64,000 nt of DNA, from NCBI GenBank assembly GCA_964017155.1, contig OZ024858.1, positions 24,540,687 through 24,604,686 of the forward strand, written 5' to 3'. Under the pieces are notes generated by a model, which did no database searches, was not told the origin of the DNA, and saw only the letters and a list, made by a program, of their open reading frames with translations. Every line of letters starts with the position of its first letter. Position 1 is the first letter of the stretch. A program made the translations under genes and the position numbers. Origin of the DNA: Oasisia sp. SBJ-2009. Taxonomy: Eukaryota > Annelida > Polychaeta > Sabellida > Siboglinidae. This document shows, one piece after another, positions 11,501 through 27,500 of the stretch.

Positions 11501-14500
11501 ATTCCGATTACTCCTCACACACCACCACAAGTTTCAGTTAGTTACAGTCATCTTCTGAGAAAATACAACTTTATGATATTAAATTTTGTAAGTAAGCTAT
11601 AAATTATAAAGTGACAGGCAGATGCTATTGCATTTTGTCATACCAAACAGGCTCTTGCAGTGCTTGCAATTGTCAGAAGAATTTCATTGAACTCTTCATA
11701 GAAACGTTACAGTTAAAAGCAGGAATTTGATACATTTAACCATGAAAGTCAGTATTGGTTTTCAAAAGCGTCAATCAAGTCAATACACCAGACTTTAAAA
11801 AATCTTTATTTATACATTTTTATACCATCAGTTGATATATTCAAGTCTGATACCACATTTTGCCAGAACTATCTGACAGAGGAAACCACACATTACCGCA
11901 GCAGTGAATGATCCGAATTACTTACCGTACGACGTGCGTGGGCCCCCGACATTGCATAAGTAATGAGATAGCCGAGCACCGCTCCTGGGTTTTTGAATGG
12001 TTTATCCCAAGACAAACGCACAGACGTATCATCGAGCACATGGCCAGTGAAATTTCGCGGGGCAGACGGCATTAGTTCTGAAAGAAAATATTATAAATAA
12101 GTCTACACGTACATTCACTTCAATATCACTCAAACTACACAGGTGAACCATGAAGCCCTCTGATTTTATGATGTACTAAGGTTTTCATGGATCCCATTCC
12201 CATCTACTCTTCTTTTGTTTACATATCTCAATACCAGAATAAATACGTTTATGTTGCGTAAAGCTGTCTTTAAGACAACATTAGTCAGTATGTTCATACA
12301 TAGAATTCTAAGATTGCGTGCAATACATTCAAATACTAACCACCAACCAGAATGGTGACAGATGGCAACAGCAAGTTCCTGATACTGATGAGTGATGCTG
12401 TGGGTGATGTGTCTGGTTATCAAACTGCATATGGGACAAAGGTGAATTAATTCAGGATGTTTCTCCACTAAACAAAACCCGTCTGGGGATAACAAATATA
12501 AATAGGACACGTCCGTCCGTCCGTCCGTCCGTCCGTCCGTCCGTCCGTCCGTCCGTCCGTCCGTCCGTCCGTCCGTCCGTCCGTCCGTCCGTCCGTCCGC
12601 CCGCCCGCCCGCCCGCCCGCCCGCCCGCCCGCCCGCCCGCCCGCCCGCCCGCCCGCCCGCCCGCACACATACACACACGAATACCCACAAACTGTCAAGT
12701 TAACTGTGATTAGATTAACCATTTACTTAGAACCAACAGTTACCCATGGTCTTGATGATGAGGGTGTCCGAGGGCATGCTGTCGCCGTGGTGATTGCCTG
12801 CGGTCACGTTGATGTAATAGCTTGTGTGGCCGTGGATTCGTGTCAGATTTACCTCTCTCGATTGTGGCCCCTAAAACCCACAACAGGAACTATACTGTTC
12901 CACCAGTCTCTACCTGAACTGATGCTGGAATAATATCAGTTTATTGCAATAAATATAATTGTTATATAGCACAGCATCTAATGTGTGCACATGCAAGTGT
13001 TCATTTTCGCTTGGCATAAGTTGATAACAGTGCGATATAGCTACATATTAAAATTTAACAGTTCGCTCAAACAAAGTCATGAAGAAAACAGAAACTATTT
13101 AAACATAAACCACATCATGTCGCAACTCAAAAATGGCTGATACGATGTTGCAGAAACGTGACACTGGAAAAAAGGCGAACTTACAACTTTCACTTGCAGG
13201 GCCGAGTTACTGGCTGACATTCTGTAGTTGACATGGTAGAAGGTGACCTTGTCCCAGTTGTCGGCCGGGGGGGCCCAGTGCACTGTGATGTAGCCGTGGG
13301 ACAGGAGCGCCCTCACATTCTGGGGCATACTCGGGAGATTTTCTGTTTGGATAGCAAAGGTCAAAGGTTGGCTGTCTTTTCTGATATCAAGCCACTGAGG
13401 TGATGACTGACAATAACAGAGTTCACTGAACTGGGATCCTCGACTATGAAAAGAGTCTTGTCTGCACAGAACATCCAGGAATTGTCCCATTCAATCCCAG
13501 AATGACGGTTAGCGTGCTAAGTGTTGTTTACAATCTGAGTGTTTGGGCTAAATTTAGTGGGCTAAAAATTAAATTTGGAAATGTTTGGCAGATGATGTGA
13601 CAATACTCCACAGATGTTAATGGGAGATTATTTCTCTGTGACAATGTACTGTATAAACAAGAAAAACTTCTAGTGACACTATCCGTCAGTATGTTTAATA
13701 ACTATTTATTTCCGACTGATAGAACGTTGTGAAGTTGGAAACTTTTTAAGGAGCAGCCTCTTGTTGAATTACGTATGACTAATTATATGAGACACCTTTG
13801 AAAATCTATGAGAGACTTTATGCAAGACAAGATTTTATATGCACATGATAAAATCCTGCTAATTATACTAAGAGTATTTATATGATGTAAAGACCATAGA
13901 CCTTTGAAATGTATAAAATGTTTGAGACTATTTCATTGTGACAACATAATATTTATAGCTGGAGACAATTTCATTGTGACAAGATACAGTTGAAGACTAT
14001 TTCATTATGACATATGACTATTTCATTGTAAATTCATACAGCTGAGTGAACTAGATTAATGTTGAGTGAAAAAACTTGCCCAACGATTAACACAAGCAGC
14101 ACAGGATTCGAACCCGGGTTCTCTTAGTCGAGAGTCCGAAGCTCTGCCCCTGGGCCACTGCGCTCTATGTTGTGACAACATGTAATGGGAGATTATTTCA
14201 GAGTGACACTTACTAGCACCCTCCTCCATGCAACTACTGATGGTCATGATGTGGGCAATGCATGTGATGTGATTAGTGGTGAGTGCTTGCACATCGCCAG
14301 CACACACGGGCAGGCACTCTGCCGGAACACTGTTGTTACGGCAACACTGACTGTGATCCTTGCCGTCTGCAACAGAAAATTCAAATCAAATTTTTTTTCC
14401 GTAACAACAACAACAATAGATTATACATGTACATGAGCAATCAAAACAAAAAAAGTATTGTTACATGGTGGTCACATGGCACATAATGTGCCGTCTTCCT

Positions 14501-17500
14501 GTGACCCCAAAACATAAACTTATAAAGTACAGATACATATATACTTATACACATAGAATCACGAAATCGCTGTTCTCAATATAATTTATTTGACAATATA
14601 ATTTATTTGACAACGGACTTTATTTGACAACGGACTGGGGGAAGGTTTAAAAAAAATTGATAATCTTTTGTAAATGCAAACAGTTTGTCTTTTTAAATAA
14701 ACAATTTTAGTTACACTCTACACATCTGAGATTTAGGCAATGCACATGCTTAAGGTAGCTAGATAGTATTTAGATATCACAGATTTGAATTTATGTCAGG
14801 ATTTGAGATTTTGAATCTTATAATCAAGGTTATTCCATAGTTTTGTAAAATGATGTAAAATGATGTAAAGGTAACTTAGAAACGTTGATCCTTGATCATC
14901 TTAACCTTCTAGGCAACATGTTTCGTTAAACTTCACAGCTGTGTGCTTTTTAATGGCAGGATTCAGCGAGTTATTAATTATAAAATTGTCATGTATTTAT
15001 CTTTAGGTAAAAATTATAGTTTCAATTAAAATACTAACGACATCTGACACTTCCTGAAAAAGTATCCTACGATCTCATGTACATATTGGTGACCTACTGC
15101 ATATATAAACAGGGGCAATTGCAGTGGGTACTGTGTTGATGTCACGTTTGTTCAATCCGGCAGCATTTCACTGTTGTTTTGGATACAATTTTGTGTTGCT
15201 TAATAACGTTTGGTGGTTTTATCCAACGCATGAATAATTTGGTCACGTACATTTTTACTTTACGAACTAATGAAACTAGTGTCATTTTCGACAGTTCCGC
15301 TGTTTTACGATTGTCTACGTTACGTTTTGTCTACGTCAAGCTTAACATTTGCCAATAATGTTGATAATGGTTATACACGTTTATTATGTTACAAATGCTA
15401 CCGGTTGCCTAGAATAATCAAACATTCGGGCATATATTTGTCATTTTGAAACCTGTCTTATGCTTATATCGTAAATAAAATCTTTTTGGGGCCAAAAATA
15501 AAATATATACGAAAGTGCGAACTCTCCACATGTTCAGTACACTTTTCTAATAGTCTGACAGAGTTGTTGCTAAGCAACAGATCACATGATGTGATGTATA
15601 GGTGTTTCTCTCACTGAAACACAAGGTGATGGCCAAAGTACCAATCACGATAACACATGGTGTTATTTACGTTTGGAGGCATCGTGAGTATTTGAGATGA
15701 CCCATAAAGTGAACGTATGAGATGACCCCTGAAGGACAGTGGATGTGAGTTACCTGCGCCACAGAGGATGATGGCTGGAAGGTCATGGACACACTCGAGT
15801 GGGTTGCTCAGGGTGGAGGTCAACACACTCAGGTCAATGTCGAAGCTGCACGCCGCGCGACACTTCAACGCCACGCCACGCGCCTCGCAGCATTCTGGGT
15901 AAACATACGATGGCCGATATTTATAACCATTATGACATCTGGTGGATAAAAGGTGAACTATGACAGTACTTGAAATGTTGGCCCAACACACGACTTGAGG
16001 CCTCAACAAAATTAAAAGGTGAACTATGACAGTACTAAAAACTTCGGCCCAACACACAACAAAATGAACAGCTGATTAAATCTTGTTAGTTTAATAGTTG
16101 GCTAACATGTGGTTGCCTGGTGGCGCGATGTTGAAGCATCCTACACAAACCATGACCGACGTCATGAACATCGCAAACATCTAAACTTACAGACATCACA
16201 TTGTGACGGTGGCGCTAATAATACTACGACATATTTGCCAGTATGTGCATGATGTTGGAAACCAAACAATAAACAATGCAATTTAGAATTCTCAAAACTG
16301 AATGGCTTCAAGTCCGTGCCTACGACCATTCCCACATCCATTATAACAACTCCCGGCCTGGACAAATCTTTTAGATGAGTATTTGCGCTTCAAAAATACA
16401 TAATTTGGCACACCTGCATCGCTCACATATAGTCATTGTAGTCTGGTTATTGCCGTCAACATTATTACGTAACATCCACCATCCAGTGACAAACAGAAGG
16501 AAACTATATTTAGACACTTTGGAAAGGTTAAAAACCACTAATAACGAAAAAAGCTGAAATTCAACAAATCAAGAAATGAAGTGACCTGGATACAGGTGGC
16601 GCCACCTACCAGCAAGACTGCCGTATGACTTAGTGGGTTGAAACACATCGATATGTACTTCAGGTTCGTCTGAAATGAAACATTTTAAACATAAACGGAA
16701 GAGTTCAATTACGGAGTACAGTTACCTGTCAAAATCTTGTTATACTCATTCTATAGTTTGGCTATGACTTTGCCGGTATTTGACTATGTGCATAACAACT
16801 ATGTAACAGCTGTCTCTGGGCCGGGTGTTGCTATCAAGACTAGACACAGGAGTCAAACTGATCCCGTGTGTAATCCTGCTAATACTAAACTCATTTCAGA
16901 TGACAATTCAAGGCAGTTCTGTCAACATCTACTCAGTTGACTGAACTGATTCCAACTTATACCAACATTTGTGCAGCATACCAAGTCATGTATTACCTTG
17001 ACAAACTACACATTAACTATATAACAAACAATTCATACAAATTATACTAATTACATCTATACTGTGTACAATGCTGCAAACATGCTCATAATATTTCTGC
17101 TCAAGTGTATTTAAAAATTATCTCCTAACGTAGCAAATTTGTGCAGTGCTTAGGCACAACGGGTAGACTTACTACGTGTGAACTATTTAATAAACAATTC
17201 ATACGATTACACTAATTACTTACATACAATGCTGCAAACATGCTCCTAACATTTCTGCACAAGTGTATTTTTAAATATCCCCTAACGTAGCAAATATCCG
17301 CAACGCTGGGGCGCTACTGGTAGACTTACACAGTTACCATGACACATTATGCGTTACCTATTTAACGTTTTCACAAAGAAAACCACTGGAACATACCTTT
17401 GAATTTTAACACGGCTTCAGCGGCCCCCAAATCATTCTCTCCATGACATGAATACGTGCCATAATCCGACTCTCTAGCCAGCGTGATCATCAGGCGTGAC

Positions 17501-18505
17501 TCGACTATGCCGGCCTTCTCGTCAATCACGCGCATCAGAAAACGCCGTTCACGCCAACCGTCCATTCCCGAGATGTTTCTGCCGTCTTGGGTCCAGCTGA
17601 TGCTTTCTGGGTAACCGCAGAATGCGCACACGAACAATACCTGGCCGGGAGACTGCGAGACCCGAGTCCTATTTGCGACCACTTTCGGCAGAACTGTTGC
17701 ATAAAAAATTTCAATATCAATGCCTGCATGCATGCCGCGATACTGAACAATTATTTTATCCCTTAGATTTACCGAAACTAGAAAATTAATAGTTGATTTG
17801 TCCTATAAGCAAATTGTAATTTTTTGTCAGTAACGAGATAATTTAAACATAATGTATTGCAGACTAAAAAATTATCAATAAACAATATGGAAAGTAAAAA
17901 ATATTATATTTGCTGTTCTAGTAAAATAAACCAAAAAAGTCTCTATCATGCAAGCCACCCAAATTTATAATGGTAAAATACTTTACAAAGTCTAAATTTC
18001 TACATTTTAATATAAACCAATTTTAATAAACAAAATTCAAATAGAAAAAATAAATAGTAACTTACACTGAACCTTTATGTAGTGATCTAACGAATACATC
18101 TTTCCGTTACTATTTCGTGTGACACAGGTATAGCGGCCTGTGTCATTGCGGCGAACACCCTGGAGGATGTAGCGGGAACCGTTATGGACGACACCGTTGC
18201 GCAGCCAATGGATGAAGAAAAACGGCGAGTGGTCAACTAGACAGGTCAAGGTGACAGAAGCGGCGTGTTCTCGGACGTAACCAGATGGTGCTTGCGTGAT
18301 GGACAACTTGAGAAAGTCTAGGAACAGGAACATTGATCTGTTAAACATATTTCGTTATTTATTTTACAAAAAACAAATTAACAGTAATTACACTTAAAAT
18401 TACAGGAATTCAAACATTTTAAGATTAATTTTATTTATTATTATTAATAATGACCATGTGAACACATCTGAGATATTCTCTTGGATAATATCTTGTCCCA
18501 TATGA

Positions 18506-18559
<54 letters not shown>

Positions 18560-21500
18560 GTGAAAACAGTTAAGGTGTCCTGTATGCTAGGTGGCAGCAC
18601 CGAAGTACACCTTCGTCCTCTTATATACAAAGGATTTATGTATAACTTTTACAATTACTGTCAAAAAAACAGACACAAACACAAGACAGATCACTACCTA
18701 CGGAGAGTGAACATACATTAAATCACACTAATGCTAATTTCAGCTCATCTAAAATCTGAACTCTAATGCCACATTGTAAGACTGGATGAGGTTTGCCAAT
18801 TCCTAGAATGAATGAGTGAGTGAGTGAGTGAGTGAGTGAGTGAGTGAGTGAGTGAGTGAGTGAGTGAGTGAGTGAGTTGGTCAGTAATTCTAAGGTGCCT
18901 GTATCCTTGAAAATTCCAGCCCAAGCTCAACGGTGCAACAACAAGATCATTTGGTGTAATTTAAATTGGGATAAGCAATAGTTGTCAACAGCCAAAAATA
19001 TATGGTGGAAACACAATTTCAAACAATTCAGAGATTTTTACGAAAGGTGGCTACACTTTCAGAAGATTTAATTCAATGTAATTGGGAGTTGATTCCAGAC
19101 CGTCGGCACACCTACAGAGAAACCAAGTTTGCCTGTAGTGAGCTTCTTTTAGGAACAAAAAGTTGTTTGGTACCAGATGATCTAGGGGTCCTAGTTGTAA
19201 CTGAGGACTGTGAAGGCCAGGGAAATGTAGAGAGAACTGGTTAAATGCCACCAGAGGGCCTCGATGATGCCTACAGCTAATGAGACATGATGACGATGAC
19301 ACCACACATTAGTGTTTCCGGTGGTGGTCTCACACTAAAAACTATATTTGTGACCCCAGCTGACCAAATGAGTGATAAGTAGGAAATATGTTGATACACT
19401 TTTTTACATATTTGGAAAGAGGAGATATAGTACGTTACAGTGGTTCAAAAAGTATGACTCTACTATACAAATTGGTGAAGTTATGTCACATTAGGTATGG
19501 TAGGTGTCAAAAAGTTTATTTTCTATAAAAACCAAAAAATCACCAAAATCCTCCCTTCTGGGTTTAGATGGCACTCATGCCAAAAGTCAAATCCCGACTT
19601 ATCACTCGTTTTGTCAGCCGGGGTCACATTTCTTGAAGACTTGGTCAATGAAAACGTGCCTCAACATGCCTGCTAAGAACTCCTTGGTTTCAAAATCCTA
19701 GCCACGAGCTCCGTGGTTTAATAACTAACAAAACAACTGACCACCTACCTTCCTGCAGGGTCCTGGCAACAATCCTGGCGGAGGGCACACTGTTGCCATA
19801 ACGATTGACCGCCATCACCCTCACTGAATACTCATGAAAGGGTGACAGGTTGTCCAGTTTGTACTCGGTGGTCGAAATTCCCTGTCAAGAAACATCAAAC
19901 TGATATATCACAAAGATAACGATACGCATTTTTATTTTATTATAACAGAAAAATCTGGCAACAAAATCATTCTAACGAGTACACCATTTCGTTTGTTTCG
20001 TAAACAATGTAAACGTTTTCACTTGATGACAATATGTCCAAAAATAGGCAGCTGCTTATGCCAAAAATAAACTACTTCAGAAGATTTTCAGGAAAACCTA
20101 CGCCAATCAACATGTTCCCCAGATTCAATACAATGTGCTAACACGAGAACACAGCTAATTCTTTCAGTGATTTAGAAAGTACAAATTCTGTTTACGTTGA
20201 TTCTTCTGACGCGAGCCGCGCTGCTGTCAACCAGCAGCAAGTACGCAACGACGTCGGCATTTTTCAGAGGTTTTTTCCAGTTGAACCGTAGCCAGGTGGA
20301 GCTCCGACCAACCAGGTGAAAGTCTCTCGGTGGAGACGGGAGCACCGCTGAAACAACACACTCAGTTTGAATAAAACAAGTCACTTAAATGAAACATGTT
20401 CTCTTCATAATGCTTGCGCATACGGTGCTCCTCACCAATCGCTTAAAGAACTCATTTGTGCCATATGGACTGTATAATTGGCAGTTAATGGACTTTCCTA
20501 TTTACATACAAACATTACTGGCTTTGAACTGTGAATCTTTTAGCTATTCATTCAATTGATCTATTTTATACTATTTTAACGAGTTATAGTTTTTTAGTCA
20601 TGTTGTATGTTCCATTTATAATAATATATTTTTCTAAATATTTTTTATGTTTTTATTTGTTATGCTTTAATTTACCTAAATGTATATATTCATATTAGAG
20701 AACATTTAGTTTTACTATCCAAAATTTTAACGCTTTAATTTTACTAGACATTCTAATTAGTAACACTTTCATATATTGTTATGCTTTCATAAATAGTTTT
20801 ACTAATATACATTAATGAATTTGTGATCAACCATATGAATATGTTCTTATTGTACTATTCAACCACTTTGGCTGCCAGTGAAGAGAATAAACTTTATTTA
20901 TTATTACTTATTTCTCCGACAGTTTATACTTTTCCTCGAGACGTTTCAATGCAACCAATGTGTTGCGGGAAAAGCTCCATGGCAAAGCACCAAATGCAAA
21001 CAGAGCCTGGAATACAGTGTGGCAGTTTTCCTATGGCATAAGCAAATTCGTCACGTGAGCAGTTTTCGGATACTACAAAAAATTGCGGTCCAATGAAAAC
21101 CAAGAGGAGAATCACACAATTTAAAGTTACCACAAATTGACATTTTGTTAATTTTGTAATATAATTTTGTTTCGACACTTGACAGTGTACCGTTGAGCAG
21201 TTTTGTCATCGAGAGACATATTTTGCTGTATTTTGCTATTTGCTCGCAAGGTTTTCCATTGCTGCCAGCAGATGTATTAGACCCTTGAACTGGCTATGTA
21301 GTGATTTTGTGCATGTGTGTGACTGGGGCGTGTGAAGAATTAAGTCTTGATTCTCCACAAAGACTTGTTTTATACCACATGTGTATTCTTCCTGCAAAGG
21401 TCACATCTCACAGTTGACTGGACTGATGCTTATACCAACATTTGTGTAGCATACCAAGTCATGTATTACCTTGACAAATTACACATTAACTATATAACAA

Positions 21501-24500
21501 ATTATTATACTAATTTCATATATACTGTGTACAATGCTGCAAACATGCTCATAACATTTCTGCTCAAGTGTATTTAAAATATCCCCTAACGTAGCAAATT
21601 TGTGCAGTGCTGTGCATCACTGGTAGACTTACATTGATCAATTACGCATGAACTATTTGATAAACAATTTGTACGATTACACTAATTACTTTCATACAAT
21701 GCTGCAAACATGCTCATAACATTTCTGCACAAGTGTATTTCAAATTATACCGTAACGTAGCTAATATGGGCAGTGCTGGGGCGCCACTGATAGATTTACA
21801 GTTACCATGAGAAATTATGCATTCCATATCTAACAAACAATTCATATGATTACACTAATTACACACCCACAATGCTGCAAACATGCTCCTAACATTTCTG
21901 CACAAGTGTATTTCTAAATATGCCCTAACGTAGCAAATATGTGCAGTACTCGAGCGCCACTGACAGACTTACACAGTCCGTCCTTGAAGCAGCTGAGGAT
22001 CTGGGGCAGACTCTCCATGCACATGTACATGACAAAGGGGGACTGGGGGGGCTTGCCCTGACAGAACCCAACACACGGAGCGGGAACATCACGTCTCTTG
22101 CAACAGTCGCTATGGTCCCGGCCGTCTGCACATGGATAAGTCCAGTAAATGAGCACCTGGCTATAGACAGTGGTGGTAATGTATACGAGCAGCCTTCGTA
22201 CATTAATTGTAGCATACGGCTGGATGCTTCACAGAGAAGCCAAAATGGTGTCTGAGTGAACAGGTCTGTCAGGGAAGAAAAGTGTAAAGTGCTTTGAACA
22301 GTCCCGAGGACTGGATACTGCTTTATATAAGAACTTACCTTTACTTTTTTTATAACATTCAATAATAATAATAATACTGAACATTTTTAAACAATGATCT
22401 CCAAAGTACGACTCTGTCCAATAATGTTTACACAGTCTTCTATAAAACAATATAAGTTATGTAGACTACATATGAGAAAATTCTTATTTTTACAAAGAAC
22501 AATAACTGAATGGAACAGATTACTTGCTGATTGTGTAGATGCTAGTAGTGTTAATGTGTTTAAAAACAAAATCAAAATATACCTAAGACAGGCGGGGAAC
22601 ATTTAGATAGAGAGGTTGGACTCTCGATAAGCCAAAGGGTTTCCTTGTCCTCTTGCCATCTAGAGTTGATTCTCTAGGTGGCAATCTTGTGCAATCTTGT
22701 TAAATACACAAATAAAATAACATTTTGTGATACAAATATGAATTCAGCCTGGCAGAAGTTTTTCCATTGCGGCTGAAATCTTGTAAAATATAAATAAAAT
22801 AATAAATAACTAAAATGAGACCATAACAAGGCGAGTGAACGTCACAGGAGATAGTTGTGAGACTCACTCACAGCTGAGATACACTTACAACAGTTACTTC
22901 AAAGTTAGTGTCATCACAATATAGATACCTGCGGAACAGATGACAAGTTTTGGCAGCTCAAGTTGACACTGATCATAGGCGACAGGTGCTGAATTGTTGC
23001 AGGCTGGCATGCATGCAGGCGACACATGCTTCTCATGGCAACAGGCTGCAACCAATCAGATTGTTCACAGTTATTCACTGCGGCCACCTTTCAATATGGT
23101 TGTGTCCTTACCTAGTAAACTGCATTGCTTTTGTAGGTGACTAACATTTCAAGTTGTTGTCTTTTATGAATAAACATCTTCCAGTGCTTACAAAAGCTGC
23201 TAACAATATTATTCACGTAAATTAAGGGTAAACGTTTCTATCAGATTTAGTCAGTGTAAACTAGTTTTTGTTACAAAGAATGAAATGTCTGCCTCTGGAT
23301 AGCATTTCTTCTTTTTACACAGCTCAATAAAAATTCTATATTTTCTCCATAAAAACAACATTGTCCTAAAGATAACAATTATATCATTAAAGTATACCAT
23401 ATACCAATTAAATGAACATATTAACTTGGCACATACCTTGTATATTTACAGGTGCTGTGAAGTTGAGGTTCTTTTCTGAAATAATAAATGTCACGACTGA
23501 AATGCCCATTCAAAGTAAGCCAATATTTTAGAACTTAATTACTGTTCACTTTGTGACTTCAGACGACGTTTAACAAATACAGATACAACTGTAGTTTGCA
23601 TTTATTATGCTATCTTTTAAGCATTTATTCCTGTATAGGAAACAAAGTAAGAATTCATGTATAATTGATGTATAATAAAGTTTGTTTACATCATAATCAG
23701 CATTATGCGCGAGACCGCCATTAAGTCTTTCATTTCCGAACAATGTTGATAACGGTTAAATATGTGAATGAATCTCCTAAAACAAACATTACTACATAGT
23801 CATAAATAAAATCTTCTGAATCAAGGATTTCACCAAAACGCACATGTTCAGGCATCCATTTTTATCGCTTCATGGAGTTTGCCAAGCAGCCTGGGTACAT
23901 CAATGATGAGACCTTCATTTTACGAGGCATGAGGGGTTGGGGGACCAACCTGTATTTGACAGGGGGAGTGTTCTCTGGATTAGTTTCTCCGACGGCAAAC
24001 TTTCGCCGTATGTGTTGTACGCACTCACACGGATCACATACTCCGTGTCTGGATCAAGATTCTGTAGGATGACATGTGTTGCTGTCGTCTTTAACTGCAA
24101 ACATCATGAATATGTTCCATAAGTGGGTTTGTCTTTAATAATTTTCACCAGACGCTAATCACCCATCGGAAGCCAATCACCCGCCGGAAGCCAATCCCCC
24201 AGCAGAAGCCAATCACCCACCAGAAGTCAATCACCCACAGGAAAGCCAATCACCCACCGGAAGCCAATCACCCACCGGAAGCCAATCACCCACCAGAAGC
24301 CAATCACCCACCAGAAGCCTATCACCCACCAGAAGCCAATCACCCACTAGAAGCCAATCACCCATCAGAAGCCAATCACCCACCAGAAGTCAATCACCCA
24401 CCAGAAGCCAATCACCCACTAGAAGCCAATCACCCACCAGAAGCCAATCACCCACCAGAAGCCAATCACCCACCAGAAGCCAATCACCCACCAGAAGCCA

Positions 24501-27500
24501 ATTATCCACCTGAAACCAATCACCCACCGGAAGCCAATCACCCACCAGAAGCCAATCACCCACCAGAAGCCAATTATCCACCAGAAGCAAATCACCCACC
24601 AGAAGCCAATCACCCACCAGAAGCCAATCACCCACCAGAAGCCAATCACTCACCAGAAGCCAATTATCCACCAGAAGCAAATCACTCACCAGAAGCCAAT
24701 TATCCACTGGAAGCCAATCACTCACCAGAAGCCAACTATCCACTGGAAGCCAATCACTCACCAGAAGCCAATTATCCACCAGAAGCCAATCACTCACCAG
24801 AAGCCAATCACTCACCAGAAGCCAATCACTCCCAGCGGAAGCCAATCACTCAGCGGAAGCCAATCACCCACTAGAAGCAAATCACTCACCGGAAGCCAAT
24901 CACCCACTAGAAGCCAATCACTCCCAGCGGAAGCCAATCACTCAGCGGAAGCCAGTCACCCACTAGAAGCCAATCACTCACCGGAAGCCAATCACCCACT
25001 AGAAGCCAATTACTCAGCGGAAGCCAATCACCCACTAGAAGCCAATCACTCAGCGGAAGCCAATCACCCACTAGAAGCCAATCACCCACTAGAAGCCAAT
25101 CACCCACTAGAAGCCAATCACTCACCGGAAGCCAATCACCCACTAGAAGCCAATCACTCCCAGCGGAAGCCAATCACTCAGCGGAAGCCAGTCACCCACT
25201 AGAAGCCAATCACTCACCGGAAGCCAATCACCCACTAGAAGCCAATCACTCAGCGGAAGCCAATTACCCACTAGAAGCCAATCACTCAGCGGAAGCCAAT
25301 CACCCACTAGAAGCCAATCACTCAGCGGAAGCCAATCACCCACCAGAAGCCAATCACCCACTAGAAGCCAATCACCCACCGGAAGCCAATCACTCACCAG
25401 AAGCCAATCACTCACTAGAAGCCAATCACTCACCAGAAGTCAATCACTCACTAGAAGCCAATCACCCACCAGAAGTCAATCACTCACTAGAAGCCAATCA
25501 CTCACCAGAAGTCAATCACTCACTAGAAGCCAATCACTCACCAGAGGTCAATCACTCACTAGAAGCCAATTACCCACCAGAAGCCAATCACTCACTAGAA
25601 GTCAATCACTCACTAGAAGCCAATCACCCACCAGAAGCCAATCACCCACCAGACGCCAATCACTCACCAGAAGCCAATCACCCACCAGAAGCCAATCACC
25701 CACTAGAAGCCAATCACCCACCAGAAGCCAATCACCCACCAGAAGCCAATCACCCACTATCATCCAGCCACTCACCGGTTGCATTGGCCCAGGTGTGTTG
25801 ACCGTGCTGTACTCCACCAAGTAGCCAGTGAGCCCCTTTGGTGCTTGACCCGGGGTCAGCCACACCAGACTGATGGTGTGCTGGGTTGTCATGACCACGG
25901 TCAGTTGGCGGGGTGGACCAGGAAGCTGGGCTGGACAGACAATGGACCGGTCAGACATCATGCAAGTAACAGTCGGTCTATAAACCACAGTAAAACTTAT
26001 CAAAGATGTGCAATTTTAAAATCGATCGGGGATTTTTGTTAAGTTAGCAGGAACCTTGACCCTCACGGCAGGGACCATGACCTACACGGAAGGGACCATA
26101 ACCCTCATGACAAGGTCCATAATTTCTTCGGTAGGGACCAGGGCTGCTACAGCAGGGACCACGGCACGGATCATGACCTCCCCCTGCAGGAACCATGACC
26201 TACATCGTGGAAACCATGACCCCATGACAGGGACCATGACCTCCATGGCAGGGACCATTGACCTCCATGGCAGGGACCATGACCCTCACAGCAGGTACCA
26301 TGACCCCATGACAGGGACCATGACCTCCATGGCAGGGACCATTGACCTCCATGGCAGGGACCATGACCCTCACAGCAGGGACCATGACCCAATGACAGGG
26401 ACCATGACCTCCACGGCAGGGACCATGTCCCTCACAGCAGGGACCATGACCTCCCAGGGACCATGATCATAACCCTATGGAAAATCTGTCATGCATTTAC
26501 TGAGTTGGAATCTCACCCGATTAACACCCATTAGCATTACTGTCTGAAAGTATCATAGTTAATATAAAGTGGAAAATTGTTGCACGAGAGTCCCACACAC
26601 CTATGCCTTCCTTCATGCACTGAGCGAACTTGGGGATCTCAAGCACACACATCTCCGACCCGGGCTGGTTGATTCTGTCGACGTCCGCCCGAGAGAACTC
26701 ACAGAACTTGATGCACGGCGCCCGCACGCCTCGACGCTGGCAACACAGCGTGTGGTTGCGGCCATCTGTGTGGAACCAACGACTCTCTCAGTACAGTCAA
26801 CACGACTCTCTCAGTACAGTCAACACGACTCTCTCAGTACAGTCAACAAGACTCTCTCAGTACAGTCAACACGACTCTCTCAGTACAGTCAACACGACTC
26901 TCTCAGTACAGTCAACACGACTCTCAGTACAGTTAACACGACTCTCTCAGTACAGTCAACACGTCTCTCTCAGTACAGTCAACACGACTCTTTCAGTACA
27001 GTCAACACGACTCTCTCCGTACAGTCAACACGACTCTCTCCGTACAGTCAACACGACTCTCTCCGTACAGTCAACACGACTCTCTCAGTACAGTCAACAC
27101 GACTCTCTCCGTACAGTCAACACGACTCTCTCCGTACAGTCAACACGACTCTCTCGGTACAGTCAACACGACTCTCTCCATACAGTCAACACGACTCTCT
27201 CCGTACAGTCAACACGACTCTCTCCGTACAGTCAACACGACTCTCTCCGTACAGTCAACACGACTCTCTCCGTACAGTCAACACGACTCTCTCCGTTCAG
27301 TCAACACGACTCTCTCCGTACAGTCAACACGACTCTCTCCGTTCAGTCAACACGACTCTCTCCGTAAAGTCAACACGACTCTCTCCGTACAGTCAACACA
27401 ACTCTCTCAGTACAGTCAACAGGACTCTCTCCGTTCAGTCAACACGACTCTCTCCGTACAGTCAACACAACTCTCTCGGTACAGTCAACACGACTCTCAG

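Noticed and set aside
14100..14165. tRNA gene on the minus strand
   Set aside because: A and B boxes are good, but the anticodon arm and acceptor stem do not fold properly; tRNA-derived SINE head is the better call.
24390..25433. Minus-strand open frames of Trp/Leu/Val/Asp repeats (DWLLVG)
   Set aside because: 18-bp periodic intron array, bounded by consistent splice sites on both sides.
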